Assembly: GCA_022818135.1 (NCBI GenBank)
Contig: JAFMSR010000016.1
Span: 10,367,761 to 10,431,760 of the forward strand
Length of the DNA stretch: 64,000 bases
Direction: 5' to 3'
Source of the DNA: Saxidomus purpurata
Lineage: Eukaryota; Mollusca; Bivalvia; Venerida; Veneridae
The position numbers were made by a program, and so were the translations under genes. The notes beneath the pieces were generated by a model. The model had not been told where the DNA came from, did no database searches, and saw only the letters and a list, made by a program, of their open reading frames with translations. Shown here in pieces: positions 26,291-39,700 of the stretch (its first letter is position 1; the number at the start of each line of letters is the position of its first letter).

Positions 26291-28894
26291 ATATTAATGA
26301 CAACATACTTAATTCATTTTTGATATAAATATTTAATAATTTGAACACTACACAAATGTAAATGAAACCCTGATAATTTTGTGATAAATAAAACATCTTT
26401 CACAACATCAGTAACCACAAACACGGAAGTTCAACTGAAATTATCGGATAATTAACGATAAGTCCGTGTTGCCACTGTTATAATACAATCAACAGATGAC
26501 CCTCTGAAAGCTTTTATTTAAAATACTATTTTCTGTTATTGGAAATCATTGCTACATTTACAGAAAACAAGGCAAAAACAAGATCGATATGTAGTTAATA
26601 TAACATCATTTTACACTTGACATCGTATAGGTAATCAAGCGATTAATTTTCAGTCCCCAGAAAGCAATTTACCTTATGTAAATTAGGACAATGACGTAAG
26701 ATATATGTCGAAAACAACCTTAAAATCCTTTACCAATCAGGCTTGTTACGGGCAATTGAATAACAGTTCTATCTAAGTTGTTGATATAGTTTCTTTTGGG
26801 ACCGAATGTATTATAGTAGAATAATATGTTCAATTGTCAATATCAAAATTCTCCATAAGCTGTGCTTGTGGATGAAAGATTTAAGCTACAGTAATTTGAT
26901 AAAAGAAAACCATTAGTTTGCATGCTGCACCTTAAACATAAAGCACAAGACTAAAGACATCATCAACGAATCTTTTAATATCCTCAGCAAACGCATCAAA
27001 AGCAAATGAAGCTTACTGGAACAAAAATAACTAAGCAATCATTAAAGGCAATATTTCAAGTGCACGTACTTGAGATTCCTTTTAAGAAACGAGAAAGTCT
27101 AGAAAATCAATTTTACTTGCTGCTTTAATCAACCAATTAAGGGAAAATTAAAACGAGATATGCAAACAGTAATTCATAGAATATACCGGGCATAAAGCCA
27201 ACCTTTTCCTGTCGTACTAATTAGTCGAAGAAAACTGTTGTTGCATTTTAAATGTCCTATGTTAATTCTGAAAAGAGAATTTGCAAATCAAAGTGTTTTA
27301 TTCAGACTGTTCACTGAAGGTAATGACATATGCAATATCTCCTTCTTTCTTTCAAGCAACAGACAACTCACAGCAAGTTTGTAAGGTAGCACTGAAATCT
27401 GCCCTGTTGTACCAAATTGTACCTGCGTCTTATGTATGATTAAAAACTAGGACCACTTCGGGAGGCTGAGAAATACGAATACAGTATGCTTATAAATGGC
27501 TGGCAACCATAAGAAAGAAACTGTCCCCGTAGGATCTGTAGCTATTTACTCCTTAGAGAAAGGATAAATTTTCAGGTTTACCAAGACCTAGCTCGCTGAC
27601 TTTACTTATGGCCTTGTTGTGTAGGAAGATCTATAAGACCAAACATATATCTAGGTTAGTACTAAACCGAGTGGTGTTTTAGTGTGCGTGTACTTTCTAT
27701 TGTTTCTGTAGTTTTATATAAAGTTATTTTATACAAAATCATGTTCATAGTGTCATGTTTACGTGTTTGTTTACGTTGAGATACCTTGATAAGAAATCCA
27801 AAATGTTATTGAATATTGAAGGAACAGTGTGGTAATTCGTTACCGGCTTTACATGCATGGTGAACTTTAAACATTAAAATCTGAAAAAGACAGTGTATCA
27901 AAATGTGCATTTAAAGGTATTTCTTTTATACTTTTTAACAATATGTACATGGAGATGGATTTTGCAGAAAGTATTTAATGCGCACCTGAAGTTTCAAATG
28001 AATTTGATGAATTATGTAAGCCATACTATTGATTTGCTTTTAATGAATTGAACGTAACTAAATTCAAATGCGTTTTCTCTCGTTTTAGAAACAACATTAT
28101 TGAAATTTGACATAGATATTTCTAATTTGATAACATTATTTAAACTTTGTTGTTCTTGTTGTATTTTGGAGGAGGGGGAGGTGTATTTCAAGCAAAATAA
28201 TAAATATGTTCAGGGGAGTTTTCCCTTTTTTAGTGTAACACAGTTTTGAGTTTTGACTCAGTTGTGAAATAATTTGATAACAGTATCCAAAAATTTAATG
28301 TTTAAATGAATTATTTTAGGCATTGGATATGTCCAAAAAGGTGTTGGGATTCCAGTATAATTAGTTAAAGAAAACATTAAACAACGTCTATAGAATTTTT
28401 TTTAAAAAGCAAAAGTAAATTTTAAGGCAATTTGAGTTGAACATTTCAAAAAGAAATTACCCAAAACTATCCAAACTTTTCATTACTGTTGACAATCCCT
28501 GGCGCTTAAAAACTTCTGACTCTCAAAGTAAGAAAGCATATGTTCACAATTTTGGAAGGTGACCCGTAAGCTATGTTGCAATAATAAACCCTCCATCATG
28601 GTAACATATGCAATTTTAACATTCAAACAAGAAAAAAGGACATAAACTGGTGCAGAATTCAAACTCTGTAATTCCAGGTATTCAAATATGAATTTAACTC
28701 TGTTTTTCTCCTAATGTTCGACTCAAATTTTCTTTCTTGTGGCAAGTTGTATATATTAATGAACTTCGGAATAACTTTAGCATTTTTCACGAAAAAACAG
28801 ATAACATAAACACGCCCTAAAAATTAAACAAATGAACCCAACATTGAATCCAAACTTAACTTAGCTCATCAGTTGCTATCTTTGAACAACTAAC
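26291..28894. other. No gene seen; presumed intron if 28895-29083 is a functional exon
   Basis: AT-rich, with a G-rich stretch GGAGGAGGGGGAGG at about 28170. No second ANF-receptor exon recognised. Confidence 0.5.
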
Positions 28895-29083
28895 CTTTTC
28901 TATTGCCATCTCAATTGTCACTTCTGTCTCATAACCGAATGCCCTTGAACCGCTATGTGGTACCAAAACTCCCAGAGTAACTGTCCGAGTGTCCGTTTGA
29001 GAAATGTTCAAAGTCACCACGGAAATCACGTGCATCAAAGTGCTGATGCAGAACACTTCTTCCAGGAATTTCATTTTCTCCAT
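28895..29083 (-). CDS. First coding exon, receptor guanylate cyclase-like (ANF-receptor ligand-binding domain start)
   Basis: From the ATG at 29083 (MEKMKFLEEVFCISTLM) a hydrophobic signal-peptide-like segment is followed by VTLGVLVPHSGSRAFGYE and VTIEMAIEK. This is the first beta-strand and helix of the type I periplasmic-binding fold in ANF/natriuretic-peptide receptors, receptor guanylate cyclases and related receptors. Donor AAAAG|GTTAGT follows in phase 0. The frame stays open upstream to 29152, but the inner start places the signal peptide at the N-terminus. No later exon was recognised downstream (lower coordinates). The gene may have a very long first intron interrupted by the LINE at 16.8-21.5 kb, or this may be an orphan fragment. 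Family level is moderately sure, the exact receptor is not. Confidence 0.5.
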
Positions 29084-29152
29084 TTGTTTACAGTTCACCT
29101 TGCAAACTGAGAATCCATCGTTATCGAAGGGAGTGTTGTTATATGAAATCAA

Positions 29153-31155
29153 ATCAACGGTTATTTAGTGTGTGTTAATCCTTCCACTTAAGGACACTAA
29201 TAACTTCCAGTAACTTTATAACAGGTATACATTTGTTTTATGTTATTTGAATATTGTTTTCTTTACATAAAAACATGTGTGAGTTCATTTACACATGAAG
29301 TCTTTCAATCATCGGCGTTCTATTATCGCGTTCTTTCCACTTTTTGTAGAAAGACTATTTAGCTGATTCATTTACACCTTGATTGTAATGCGTACATACA
29401 CAATTTCATATAACAATTACGGAGGATCCTGTGGCAATATCGAAAAACTTACTGATAAGTCCGTATTTGCGATGTTGTTTATACATACAGAGGATATCTC
29501 TGTTAACTTCTGTTTATAGTTACTATTCCGTTATCGGAAATAATTCCAAGGTTTTTTTTTCGAAAAACGTAAAATCACCATGCTCAAACTGTAAAAAATG
29601 CTGTCTCATTTTAAATAACCCTTAAGCGCATTTTAATAGCAGAAGTTATGAAAAATACGTAGCACATTTTAGATGTCATAGACAATGTATACTGTGGCAT
29701 TCTGATGAAACATCCAATGACAACCAATCCCAGCTGTTTTAGCGTTTTCACACAAAGGCTATCGCTGTCGTTAGATGGCTAAAGATTGTCTGTTAAAATG
29801 CGACATTTCCTTGTGTGGTAAGTGTGAATATATGAGCGCCTGTGTCATTTTTTCATATTTCCTATAAAAACAACTTTAAATAATCGTTTACAGGTCGAAT
29901 TATTTGAACAGAACACCAAATAAGAAACATTTCTAAGAAGTCATTTGAAATTTGCCCTTTACTTCTGAAGAAGATTTGTTAGTACTTTCCTTTTCTTTGC
30001 CACTTGAAGTAGAGCCCTGATTGAATTTGGTGACTTTTGTAAAGGACCGTGCATTGGTCATTGCTCATTCAAGCCAATTGTGATCTAAATTGGCACACTG
30101 GAGTCTGCAAACGATAGAAATGTGGACCAATGTTAAATTATGGGACGACTATAAATCACATTTGTTTCAGGAAAACACATAAACAGAATATTCGAAAAAA
30201 TATGCGCTGTTAAATATAATTTTAACTACTAGATCGACAGGTAAATGAAATCGTATACAATATATAAAAAAAATGAGGAGTATTCTAAAAAAAAAAACAT
30301 GCTAAATATCTAAGCTCTAGACCTTGTGGTTTCATTGGTTTTTTGTAAAACCATACACACAATGAAGATACTAGTTGTAAACCAAATAATAAAAAGAATA
30401 AATGGATTAATAACAAATGTAAAAAAGCGATAAAAAATCCATGGAACAAAGTATTTATACAAACTTCGGAAATCGAATGAGAACAAAAGGAACTTACAGA
30501 CAAAAACGAAAGAATATTAAAAGATCATAAAATTTGTCAATTTAAAAAAAAAAACATACAAAAAATAACTTAGAAACATCAAAAATACGAACCCGAAAGA
30601 TTGTTGGAATATTTTACGCGGAAAAGTTAGAAATAAAACTACATCTCCATTAAATTACCTCTACGAATATTTCGGAAAAATTAATGAAATAAACGGAAAA
30701 AAACGATACTTTTACAATCGAAAATGATTAAAATTAATGAAATAGGTCAGCAGCTTATCTCAGAACTACTTAAAGCAATTGAAAGCCTTAAGAAATATAG
30801 CGTATTTGAACTCAGCATCTTAAGATGTCTTTTCAGAAAATTAAGCATGTTTTACTGAAGTTCTTTCATGTTATCTTAATCCGTTGACAAGTAAAATTCC
30901 AAAATCATGGTCAATAGGAAAAACTAGCCCAATAATGAACAAAGTCAAAGGTGATCCAAACGCTCCAATCTCCCGATTACTTTGCTCAGATGCGTAGAAA
31001 ACTTATTTACAGGAATTTTAAGCAATAAACTAAAAAAATATGCATTAAAAACGATGTTATAAATGATTATCAGGCATGTTTTCCACAAGGTTATATGACA
31101 GCGGAAAATATATTTGTTTATCTTCACGTAATGATAATGCAGCGCAACAGAATAT
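29153..31155. other. No gene seen; 5' flank of the receptor-like exon
   Basis: Contains one stray tandem-core repeat unit (CTAAATATCTAAGCTCTAG at about 30301). Otherwise AT-rich and unassigned. Confidence 0.5.
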
Positions 31156-32236
31156 AACAAGAGCTGTCTCATGACAGCACGCTCGACTATTCGAAAGATT
31201 GTCGGTAAAATGGTGTTTTTGTCTAAGAACAGGTGTATTGTGTAATTGTCTATAAGAATTAAGGTCAAAGATATGAAACTTGTTCAAAGACCTTTGTAAA
31301 TGAACATAACTTGCAAAGCCTTACTCTGGATTATGTAAGCCAACTGCGGGGAGGAGGGGGGATAATTTCAAAGAAATACATGACCTTGTATATTTGAACA
31401 TGAATAACTTTGTAACGTTTCAAAATTGATATGCATAAAATTAAAAAAGCATGACCGCTGCATGCTGCATACTTATTCTATGACATTTCAAAAGTAAGCC
31501 ATTTCGAGTATTTCTAATAATAGTCTGGTAAAAACTGTGACAAAATTCTAAGTTAAAAAGGGGCATAAATATGTCAAAAGTCAAAAACATTGGTGAAGAT
31601 GTTGATAGTAAACATGCATTTTAAGTTTCCAGTCAATACGTTTGATAGTATTCAAGATATTTTACTTTATAAAAATCTTTAACTAAAAATTCTTAGTTAA
31701 AAAGGGGCATAAATCTAACAAAAATCAAAACAGAGTTATAGGGATTGTTTCCTCAGGTGAAGATGTTGATGGTTGACACATAATTTGAGTTTCAAGTCAA
31801 TACCTTTGAAAGTATTCAAAATATTTGAATTTATAAAATCTTTTACCAAAAATTCTAAGTTAAAAAGGGGCATACATCTGTCAAAAATCAAAACAGAGTT
31901 ATGGGGATTGTTTCCTCAGGTGTAGATGTTGATGGTAGACACATGCTTTGAGTTTCAAGTCAATACCTTTGATAGTATTCAAGATATTTGAATTTATAAA
32001 AAACTTTAACCAAAAATTCTAAGTTAAAAAAGGGCATAAATCTGTTAAAAATCAAAACAGAGTTATGGAGATTGTTTCCTCAGGTGTAGATGTTGCCAGT
32101 AAACATATAGTTTGAGTTTCAAGTCAATACCTTTGATAGCATTCAAGATATTTGACTTTATAAAAAACTTTAACCAACGCAGACGCAGACGCCGACGCTG
32201 GGGCGAGTGCAATAGCCTCCTTATTCTTCGAATAGT
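31156..32236 (+). mobile_element. AACAAGA-hairpin repeat with four ~162-bp tandem core units
   Basis: It begins AACAAGA then the stem GCTGTC-TCAT-GACAGC. TCGACTATTCGAA at 31186-31198 recurs inverted at 32218-32230, and the element ends ...GAACTAAAAATG. Core units starting TTCTAAGTTAAAAAGGGGCAT lie at about 31546, 31690, 31852 and 32014 (162-bp spacing for the last two steps). The architecture resembles the pearl-type elements known from bivalves. Confidence 0.85.
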
Positions 32237-33864
32237 CGAACTAAAAATGCTTTATATATTTTTTATCAAGAAAATTATTAACATTTTTATTAACAATGAA
32301 TAACTGTATATTTTGGAATACTCTCCTGCTTTATGTGAGACGTATGCATGTAATTATGTATGTGACCTCGTTTGATTTGATTTGATCTGAAGCAAATTTT
32401 ATAAAGGTCCGTCCATGAGAGCATTTATATTAGCTTGTTTTCTTTGATTGGACCTCGGCATGTCTGCTACCATGCCTATACCTAACAAAATGTTATTTTT
32501 CTGTGTCCAAAAAAGGAGAGATTTACCTTACTGTTTCAGCCAAAGACTGAATTTGATTGGTTGCCAAAAAGTAGGTCAATCGCGATGACCAAGTATGTGA
32601 TCTCATAAGCACTGTATGTAAATATATATATAATAGTTCTACCTCCTGTTGACATTGTCTTGACCTGAGAATAATGAAATAAAGCTGAAAATTTTGAGAA
32701 AACTGAACGACAATGGATGCAGGGGCAGTGCCCTCCAATACTTCATGCTTATGTGAGCTAAGCATAATCAGACCGAAATGAATCGTTTTTAATCTAAATA
32801 CCAGCTTTAAAATTTTAGCATTTGCTCCTATAAAAAAGCTGAAATCTAAAGTACAAGAAAAAAAGTGTAACAACATACATGTATTAAAGTGACATTATGC
32901 GCATTTTTTTCAAGTAAAAATCCAGCTGAATATGGTGTATATATATATATATACAAATGTGGTAATATATACAAATATGGTATACATATATAATCCCTAA
33001 GTAAGGGTAAAATATGAAATTGACTAGACAAAACTAACAAGAGCAAAAATATATAAAACAAACCTCAAGACCTTCTGTTGTTTTACTCTTTAATTAATTC
33101 AGAGTGAAGTTTCAATTTTGTAAAAGGTGAGATAGGTCTATAACCAGGCTTAAAAAAAATTATGATAAACAGCACCGACACTTATCTTGAAATTGTCGTA
33201 AATAGATAGCATTGTGTCAGACAAAGTGAAAGAAGTTTTGAAAAGACCCTACCGGTTTCGTAATGACAAAATTACTCTTCTCTGAGTTACCAGACATTGA
33301 TACTTATATAAAAAAAACTCATCAAAACAGTTATGCAAATATAGACGACATTGTATCTGACACGCACTCAGCATCAACTTCACGACATGACATACAATTA
33401 AGGTGATAAATTCATGGATTCACTACTGATTCTTAACTACTTCCATTATATCTCCTTGGGGAAGCTATTAACCCGATTCAAGCACGATAATAAAAAACAA
33501 TTAACAGACCTTCACTTTTCACAAGGTAGAATTTTATGTACGTCGTAATTCTTAATATCTGATGCAATGTCAAAATAGTTCAACTTCACACTCTATTTCT
33601 ATCCGTTAGAACATAAAATTCTTAGTTTAATAAAAGTACAAACAATAATTGCTTATGTGACTCTAGCCGAGAGGCTCGACACTCAATCTGTGAGAGTAAA
33701 TCACTAAAGGGACAAACCTTAAGACAGTTATTAAATTAATGTTAAATATCTACATCTACATCTACGGGGATACTCCCAACAATAAATTTCTGATCATAAC
33801 TGGGAGGTCGGGGCAGTTGTTAAAAGAAAATGCTATGTTACATGATACATGATATGCATGTGTT
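32237..33864. other. No gene seen apart from the MITE stub
   Basis: AT-rich, with a (TA)n run at 32937-32953. No coding signal. Confidence 0.55.
32888..32938. mobile_element. TTAA MITE family A, truncated copy
   Basis: Only the left ~50 bp of the family follow TTAA at 32884-32887. The match stops where a (TA)n microsatellite begins at about 32938. Confidence 0.85.
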
Positions 33865-34455
<591 letters not shown>

Positions 34456-34456
34456 G

Positions 34457-35370
34457 GAGCCCCGGGGGGGGTTAATTTTTACCCAGGGCTTATAATTAAC
34501 AATCTGGGTAATGGTGCACTAGACAATGTCACATGCTAAATATCTAAGCTCTAGGCCCTGTGGTTTCAGAGAAGAAGATTTTTAAAGTGTTTCCTATATA
34601 AGCCTTTGTAATATTTAGCTTCATGCTAAATATCTCAGCTCAAGGCCTTGTGGTTTCAGAGAAGAAGATTTCTAAAGGTTTTCCAATATGAACCTATGTA
34701 AAACCAAGTGACCCCCCGAGCGGGGTCAATTTTGACCCAGGGCTTATAATTTGAACAATCTGGGTAATGGTGCACTAGACAATGCCACATGCTAAATATC
34801 TAAGCTCTAGGCCCTGTGGTTTCAGAGAAGAAGATTTTTAAAGTGTTTCCTATATAAGCCTGACCCCCCCCCCCCCCACCTCCCGGGAAGGGTTAATTTT
34901 GACCCGGGGCTCATAATCTGAACAATCTCTAAATATCTAAGCTCTAGGCCTTGTGGTTTCAGAGAATTAGATTTTTAGTTTTTCCTATATAAGCCTATGC
35001 AAAACTAAGTGACCACCCACGCGGGGTCAATTTTGACCCGGGGGTCATAATTTGAACAATCTTGGTAGAGATCCACTAGACAATGCTACAAGTCAAATAT
35101 CTAAGCTCTAACCCTTGTGGTTTCAGAGAAGAAGATTTTTAAAGTTTTTCCTATTTGTTGCCATGGCAACCAGAGTTCTGCATGGAATTTAATTCTTTGA
35201 ACAACTTTGATAGAGCTTCATGCAAGGAACATCCCTGCAAAGTTTCATCAACATTGGCCCAGTGGTTTCAGAGGAGATGTCGTTTGAAGGAAATGGTGGA
35301 CGGACGACGGACCCCGGACGGAAAGCGATCCTAATAGCTCACTCTAGCACTTTGTGCCAGGTGAGCTAAA
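34457..35370 (+). mobile_element. Tandem-core dispersed repeat ending AGCTAAAAA
   Basis: Core motif AATATCTAAGCTCTAGGCC recurs at about 34537, 34627, 34794, 34926 and 35096 with GACCC...GGGGTCAATTTTGACCC between. It ends ...AAAGCGATCCTAATAGCTC...GGTGAGCTAAAAA. The left end is destroyed by the poly-T block. A weaker relative lies at 39241-39700 and one core unit at 30299-30350. Confidence 0.8.
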
Positions 35371-36010
35371 AACAGTAGGATGGCATTAGTCCATATATGA
35401 GTCTAGGCCAGATGTGAAGCACTGAAGATGCACACTATCATTGATGTTATAAGGCAAGGCGTTCCAGTATCTGATCATGCGAGGGAAAAAGTTCATATGA
35501 TATTGTGTTCTTAAAAATGGTATGTTAGAGTTAAGATTTCTAGAGACTGTCAGGTGGTTATGATCTACATGGGCGAGATTGCGTGATATTTTGTACAACA
35601 TTATTAGGGATGCGTGTATTCTTCTTTGTTCTAATGTCTGCCATTTAGGAGTTTCAAGCATTGATGTTACGCTGCTTTGGTAAGAGTAAGCATTCATAAC
35701 ATATCTGGCTGCAGCCCTTTGTACCTTTTCTATTTCATATAATAAGTTTTCTCTGGCATGGATGCCATATGGTGTTGCAGTATTCTAACTGTGGACGGAC
35801 GCATGTTTTGTAGGCTGTTTCTTTGACATTACGGTTGTTACATTGCACATTTCTTTTTATGAATCTAAGAGCGTTACTAGCTTTCGAAGATGTAGTTTCA
35901 ATATGTTTTTTTTCAACTAAAGTCATCACTGATAGTAATCCCAAGGTATTTATCATTTTCTGTAGCTTTTAGTTCTTGATTACATGTATGTTATTTATAT
36001 GGAAAGATGA
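35371..36010 (-). mobile_element. LINE reverse-transcriptase C-terminal fragment
   Basis: Minus-strand segments NDKYLGITIS, KASNALRFIKRNVQC, CVRPQLEYCNTIWHP, then QRRIHASLIMLYKI and FFPRMIRYWNALP are the thumb and C-terminal segments common in jockey/CR1/RTE-like LINEs. There is a frameshift near 35735. The catalytic RT motifs are absent (5'-truncated). It abuts the end of the repeat at 34457-35370. Confidence 0.8.
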
Positions 36011-36970
36011 TGTTGTTTTCTTCTTTGTTTGAGATGAAGAACTCTTTAAAACGTTAGAACAATCAGGTAATTACAAATTACATCTTGAACGCATTCATAA
36101 AATTTTGAAGTTCAATACATTGCTTCCGAATATTTTATGTAATTTCAAACATTTGAATTCTAGTGTAGCAAAATATGACGTTATTATAACAAAGGTATGT
36201 ACTTCTTAATTAGTTATTTAGTAGAAAAGTGGATAGTACTTAACATGGGAAAAGAATCTGGAATATGCTTTTAATCTTTAAAAAGACCCCATTTTCTTAT
36301 CAGTAAAATAGATCTAGTGGTTACAACATGAAATAATCAACATGCTGCAAAATTAATTCTAATATGCCTATGGTATATTTCTATAGTCAATTCGGGTGCA
36401 TTAATGTGGTTTCGGACATTGAAGTAGCTTCTTCCGACTTTTCTAATTTACTCCCGCGCAGAAAATAAAATATAGAAATAGAAATAATATCTGTATAAAT
36501 ACATCAGTCGCATGAAATAGTTGTGTTTAAGAACCTAAATATTATTTTTGATAACGTTAAGTAAGCCTAAGAATACCTTCACCTTGTTTTCCTGAAAATT
36601 CAGGATTAACGTCATACAATGTTTTGATTCCGGGAGACAAACAATGAATGCATACGTTGACGTCATCACACTGACGCCATTACTCCACGTTAAAACGTTG
36701 TACTGTTCAGATTAACGGTTCGCTTTTAAATCGATTGTCTGCTTTGTTAAGTTCTGAATCTGATGTTTTCTGTATAATGTCACAGTCAGGTATTTTTTAT
36801 ATTTTATGTATTAGATGATTAAACTAAAATAAGTTTGTATAATCTAGTTATGTATGATAACTTGACTGGTTGCCCGAATAGGGGAGTGAATTCCAACAGC
36901 CACTATTTATGCTATTTTACACATTACCGCCGAACTGAAAAAAGGTCCGTAGTAGTTACGATAGTTTTCA
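36011..36970. other. No gene seen
   Basis: Unassigned DNA between the LINE fragment and the hAT-like element. Confidence 0.55.
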
Positions 36971-36978
36971 TAAATTTG

Positions 36979-37886
36979 TAGGGATGGCAACGAATACTCG
37001 AGTATTCGAGTACTCGCTCGAACGACCGAATACTCGATCAGCAAAACGGTATTCAAGTACTCGAACAAAAAATTGTTTTTGGCAAAATTCGCATCAAATA
37101 AATGATTTAAAATCATAAATTATCGCTTTTTGCTTCTGACTGACTGACTGGGTGGGGTTGTTAATCCTCGGTACTTGGCAGTTGCTTCCTCAAACTGACA
37201 GCCTTAACTTGTCATTATTCTAATTCGGAATCGTTATCAAAACACGCCAGGTGATGTGCGAAAATTCTATTGTTTAATCCGCTAGGTATGCCCCTAAATG
37301 CAATATACGAGTTGACATTTTGACATGCAGGTATTGTTATGATTCTGTGCCGCTTATGATCTTAACTAAACAATATAGACGTAAGATATTAGGTTGTAAT
37401 TTTCGCAGTTTGTTTAGAAATTAAAATTAAGTGCATAATAGCAATTACACTATGTCGCCTTTGCGTTTGTTCGATAAACTGTAAATGCGGGTCTTGTAAG
37501 CAGACGTGTGCGGAGAAAAGATAATTATTATCTCTCACCAGAAGAAAAATTCAAGAAGTGTAACTCATTTTTCCTAAATCATATATATAGAATATAGCAG
37601 TCTTTCAAAGTCTCTTTTCTGAATACCTCAGTAATATGTACACTTGCCTGTCAACTTATAAGTCAAATTCAAATACACCTCCGTCGAAATCGTCTTCTTG
37701 GAAATATTTTAAGCGGTGTAGTGATGACAAAACCGTGAAATGTACTCTCTCTATAGTAGAACTTACATACTCTGGTATGTACTGCTATATTTTGAACACG
37801 TGAATGACCTTTTTTCGAGTACTCGAGTACTCGATCGGAAGGACCGAGTTCTCGAATATCAATTTTGGTATTCGTTGCCATCCCTA
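36979..37886. mobile_element. Non-autonomous hAT-like element with perfect 8-bp TSD
   Basis: 908 bp with inverted ends TAGGGATGGCAACGAATAC followed by subterminal TACTCGAGTA motifs at both sides. The flanks are TAAATTTG at 36971-36978 and at 37887-37894. The terminus and 8-bp duplication fit hAT transposons. No transposase-like frame was recognised. Confidence 0.92.
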
Positions 37887-37908
37887 TAAATTTGGCTTAT
37901 AAGAATCA

Positions 37909-38060
37909 AAATAATCTATGGCTTGGAGTGCTTTATCGAAATTGAAGCATTTCCCGTCGGTAATATGCCTGCGTAATAATTCACGGAATTATTCCGCCAG
38001 GCACATCACTTCCGAGGAATGCTTCAATATCGATAAAGCACTCCAAGCCGTAGATTATTT
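37909..38060. repeat. About 150-bp near-perfect palindrome
   Basis: AAATAATCTAYGGCTTGGAG and GCTTTATCGA pair with inverted copies ending at 38060. The pairing, with mismatches, continues to a centre near 37983. It sits 15 bp from the hAT-like element's target duplication. Confidence 0.9.
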
Positions 38061-38514
38061 CTTAAGTAATTGGTGTTTAACAGAAGTTGTTTAAGACCTA
38101 TAGCACGATCTGAATGTGTACACTAAAAATATAATTTACTGGGAAAAGGGAACATGTTACACACATGGTGACTAGACTAGCATGTCTTTAATTAACGTCA
38201 CCTTTAGCATTGTGTTCTTAGGCAAAGACTTGTTCAATTTGTTGTATATTGTTGATTTTCAAGTTTGTAAATTGTCTTATCCATACTCTAATGTAAATGA
38301 TTAATTATGACCCAAAGCAATATTATAACAATCTTGCCAACAAAATGAACTTTTTGCAGTTTAGCCAAAATGTAAACCTGCTTCATAGAGCTTTTCACAG
38401 GATGTGAAATATATAGATTTCCGACACGGATTTTTAAAACTGAAACAGGTCCTATAAAAATGAATAAGTTGTGATTTGTAGACTCTGAATGATGTTCATT
38501 GGAACATTTCAATA

Positions 38515-38723
38515 CAGTTAAATCCGTATATAATGATTCCGGATATAACGAAATTCCGGATACAATGAACAAATTTTCTTGGCCCTATTTATAGGTTTTC
38601 TTTATTAAATATGAAAATGAAATATGGACTCTTATATAAGGACCTAGATGGACTTCACATACTCCAGATATAAGGTATACATTTAAGTTATCACAAGGAG
38701 TCCGTTATATATGGAGTTAACTG
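38515..38723. mobile_element. pogo/Tigger-like MITE, copy 1
   Basis: 209 bp with ends CAGTTAAATCCGTATAT and its inverse ...GGAGTTAACTG, flanked by TA on both sides. Interior GGATATAA motifs are shared with 56850-57022. The terminus and TA target resemble pogo/Tigger elements (inference). Confidence 0.82.
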
Positions 38724-39240
38724 TACATGTATACGTAATCAAAATAACAGTTTCTCTTGTATTAGTCTATCTATTATCTATGTAGATATATTGCGAATTA
38801 GTGATGTTTAAATGACAATCTTTTAAGTGAAGTTCCTTTCGTCTGATGTGTGGGCGTTATTTATCATGTAGATCCTTGGGCTATATGTCTTAACCATACA
38901 AGAATGGTCGTTGGTATTTGTGTTCAAAACGTCATTTAAGTATTTAATGTACTGTTTAATGTATTAGTTGCATAACTTTGTTTTTTTATTATACAGGCTT
39001 TTCCATTAACACTGTTTTTTCATTAACACTGTTTTGTAACAGTATACAAGCAGGACGACTACGATGGCCCAACATCGTTAACAATCTATCAACTGTCTAT
39101 AAAGGAGTGTTTTCATGGTCTTACATTGCTGCCCTGGACACCAGTATTTCATCATTTGAGAAATTCTAAGTTGCGGATGAATCAACATCACTCTAGCAAT
39201 TTTAGTAGAGCATCATTAAGTATTCCTATTGAATCATTTC

Positions 39241-39700
39241 AAATAAGAGAGACATGATGGTCCTATATCGTTTACCTGAGTACAAGTACACCTACCTGGT
39301 GGGTGTGGTCAATTTTGAAAACAGAGGCATGATTTGAACGAAGTAGGTGGAAGACAAACATCTAAACTCTAGGCCTTGTAGTTTTAGAAAGGCAGATTTT
39401 TTTTCTATACTAAACAACCCTTTGAGCAGGGTAAACTTTGATCCTGGGGCATGATTTGAACACACTTTAAAAGAGGACCACTAGACACTGTTTCACACTA
39501 AATATCTAGGTTCTAAACCGTGTGGTTTTGGAGATTATTAAAGGTTTTCCTATATATGTCTTTGTTAAACATGTGACCCCTTGGTGGGCCAATATTGACC
39601 CCAGGGGCATAATTTGAACAAACATTGTAAAGGTCTACTAGGCAATGCTACAAACTAACCAATGGTTACTTCGGGGAGTATTTTTATTTCTGTACATGTT
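39241..39700 (+). mobile_element. Diverged copy of the tandem-core repeat
   Basis: It starts AATAAGAGAGACATGATGGTCCTATATCG, a decayed AACAAGA plus stem-loop, and continues with two or three units carrying CTAGGCCTTGT and GACCCC...GGGGCATAATTTGAACA. The 3' end was not found. Confidence 0.7.

Noticed and set aside
37669..37881. Arg-rich reading frame near the hAT element's right end
   Set aside because: Lies within the non-coding hAT-like element and reflects its terminal repeat.
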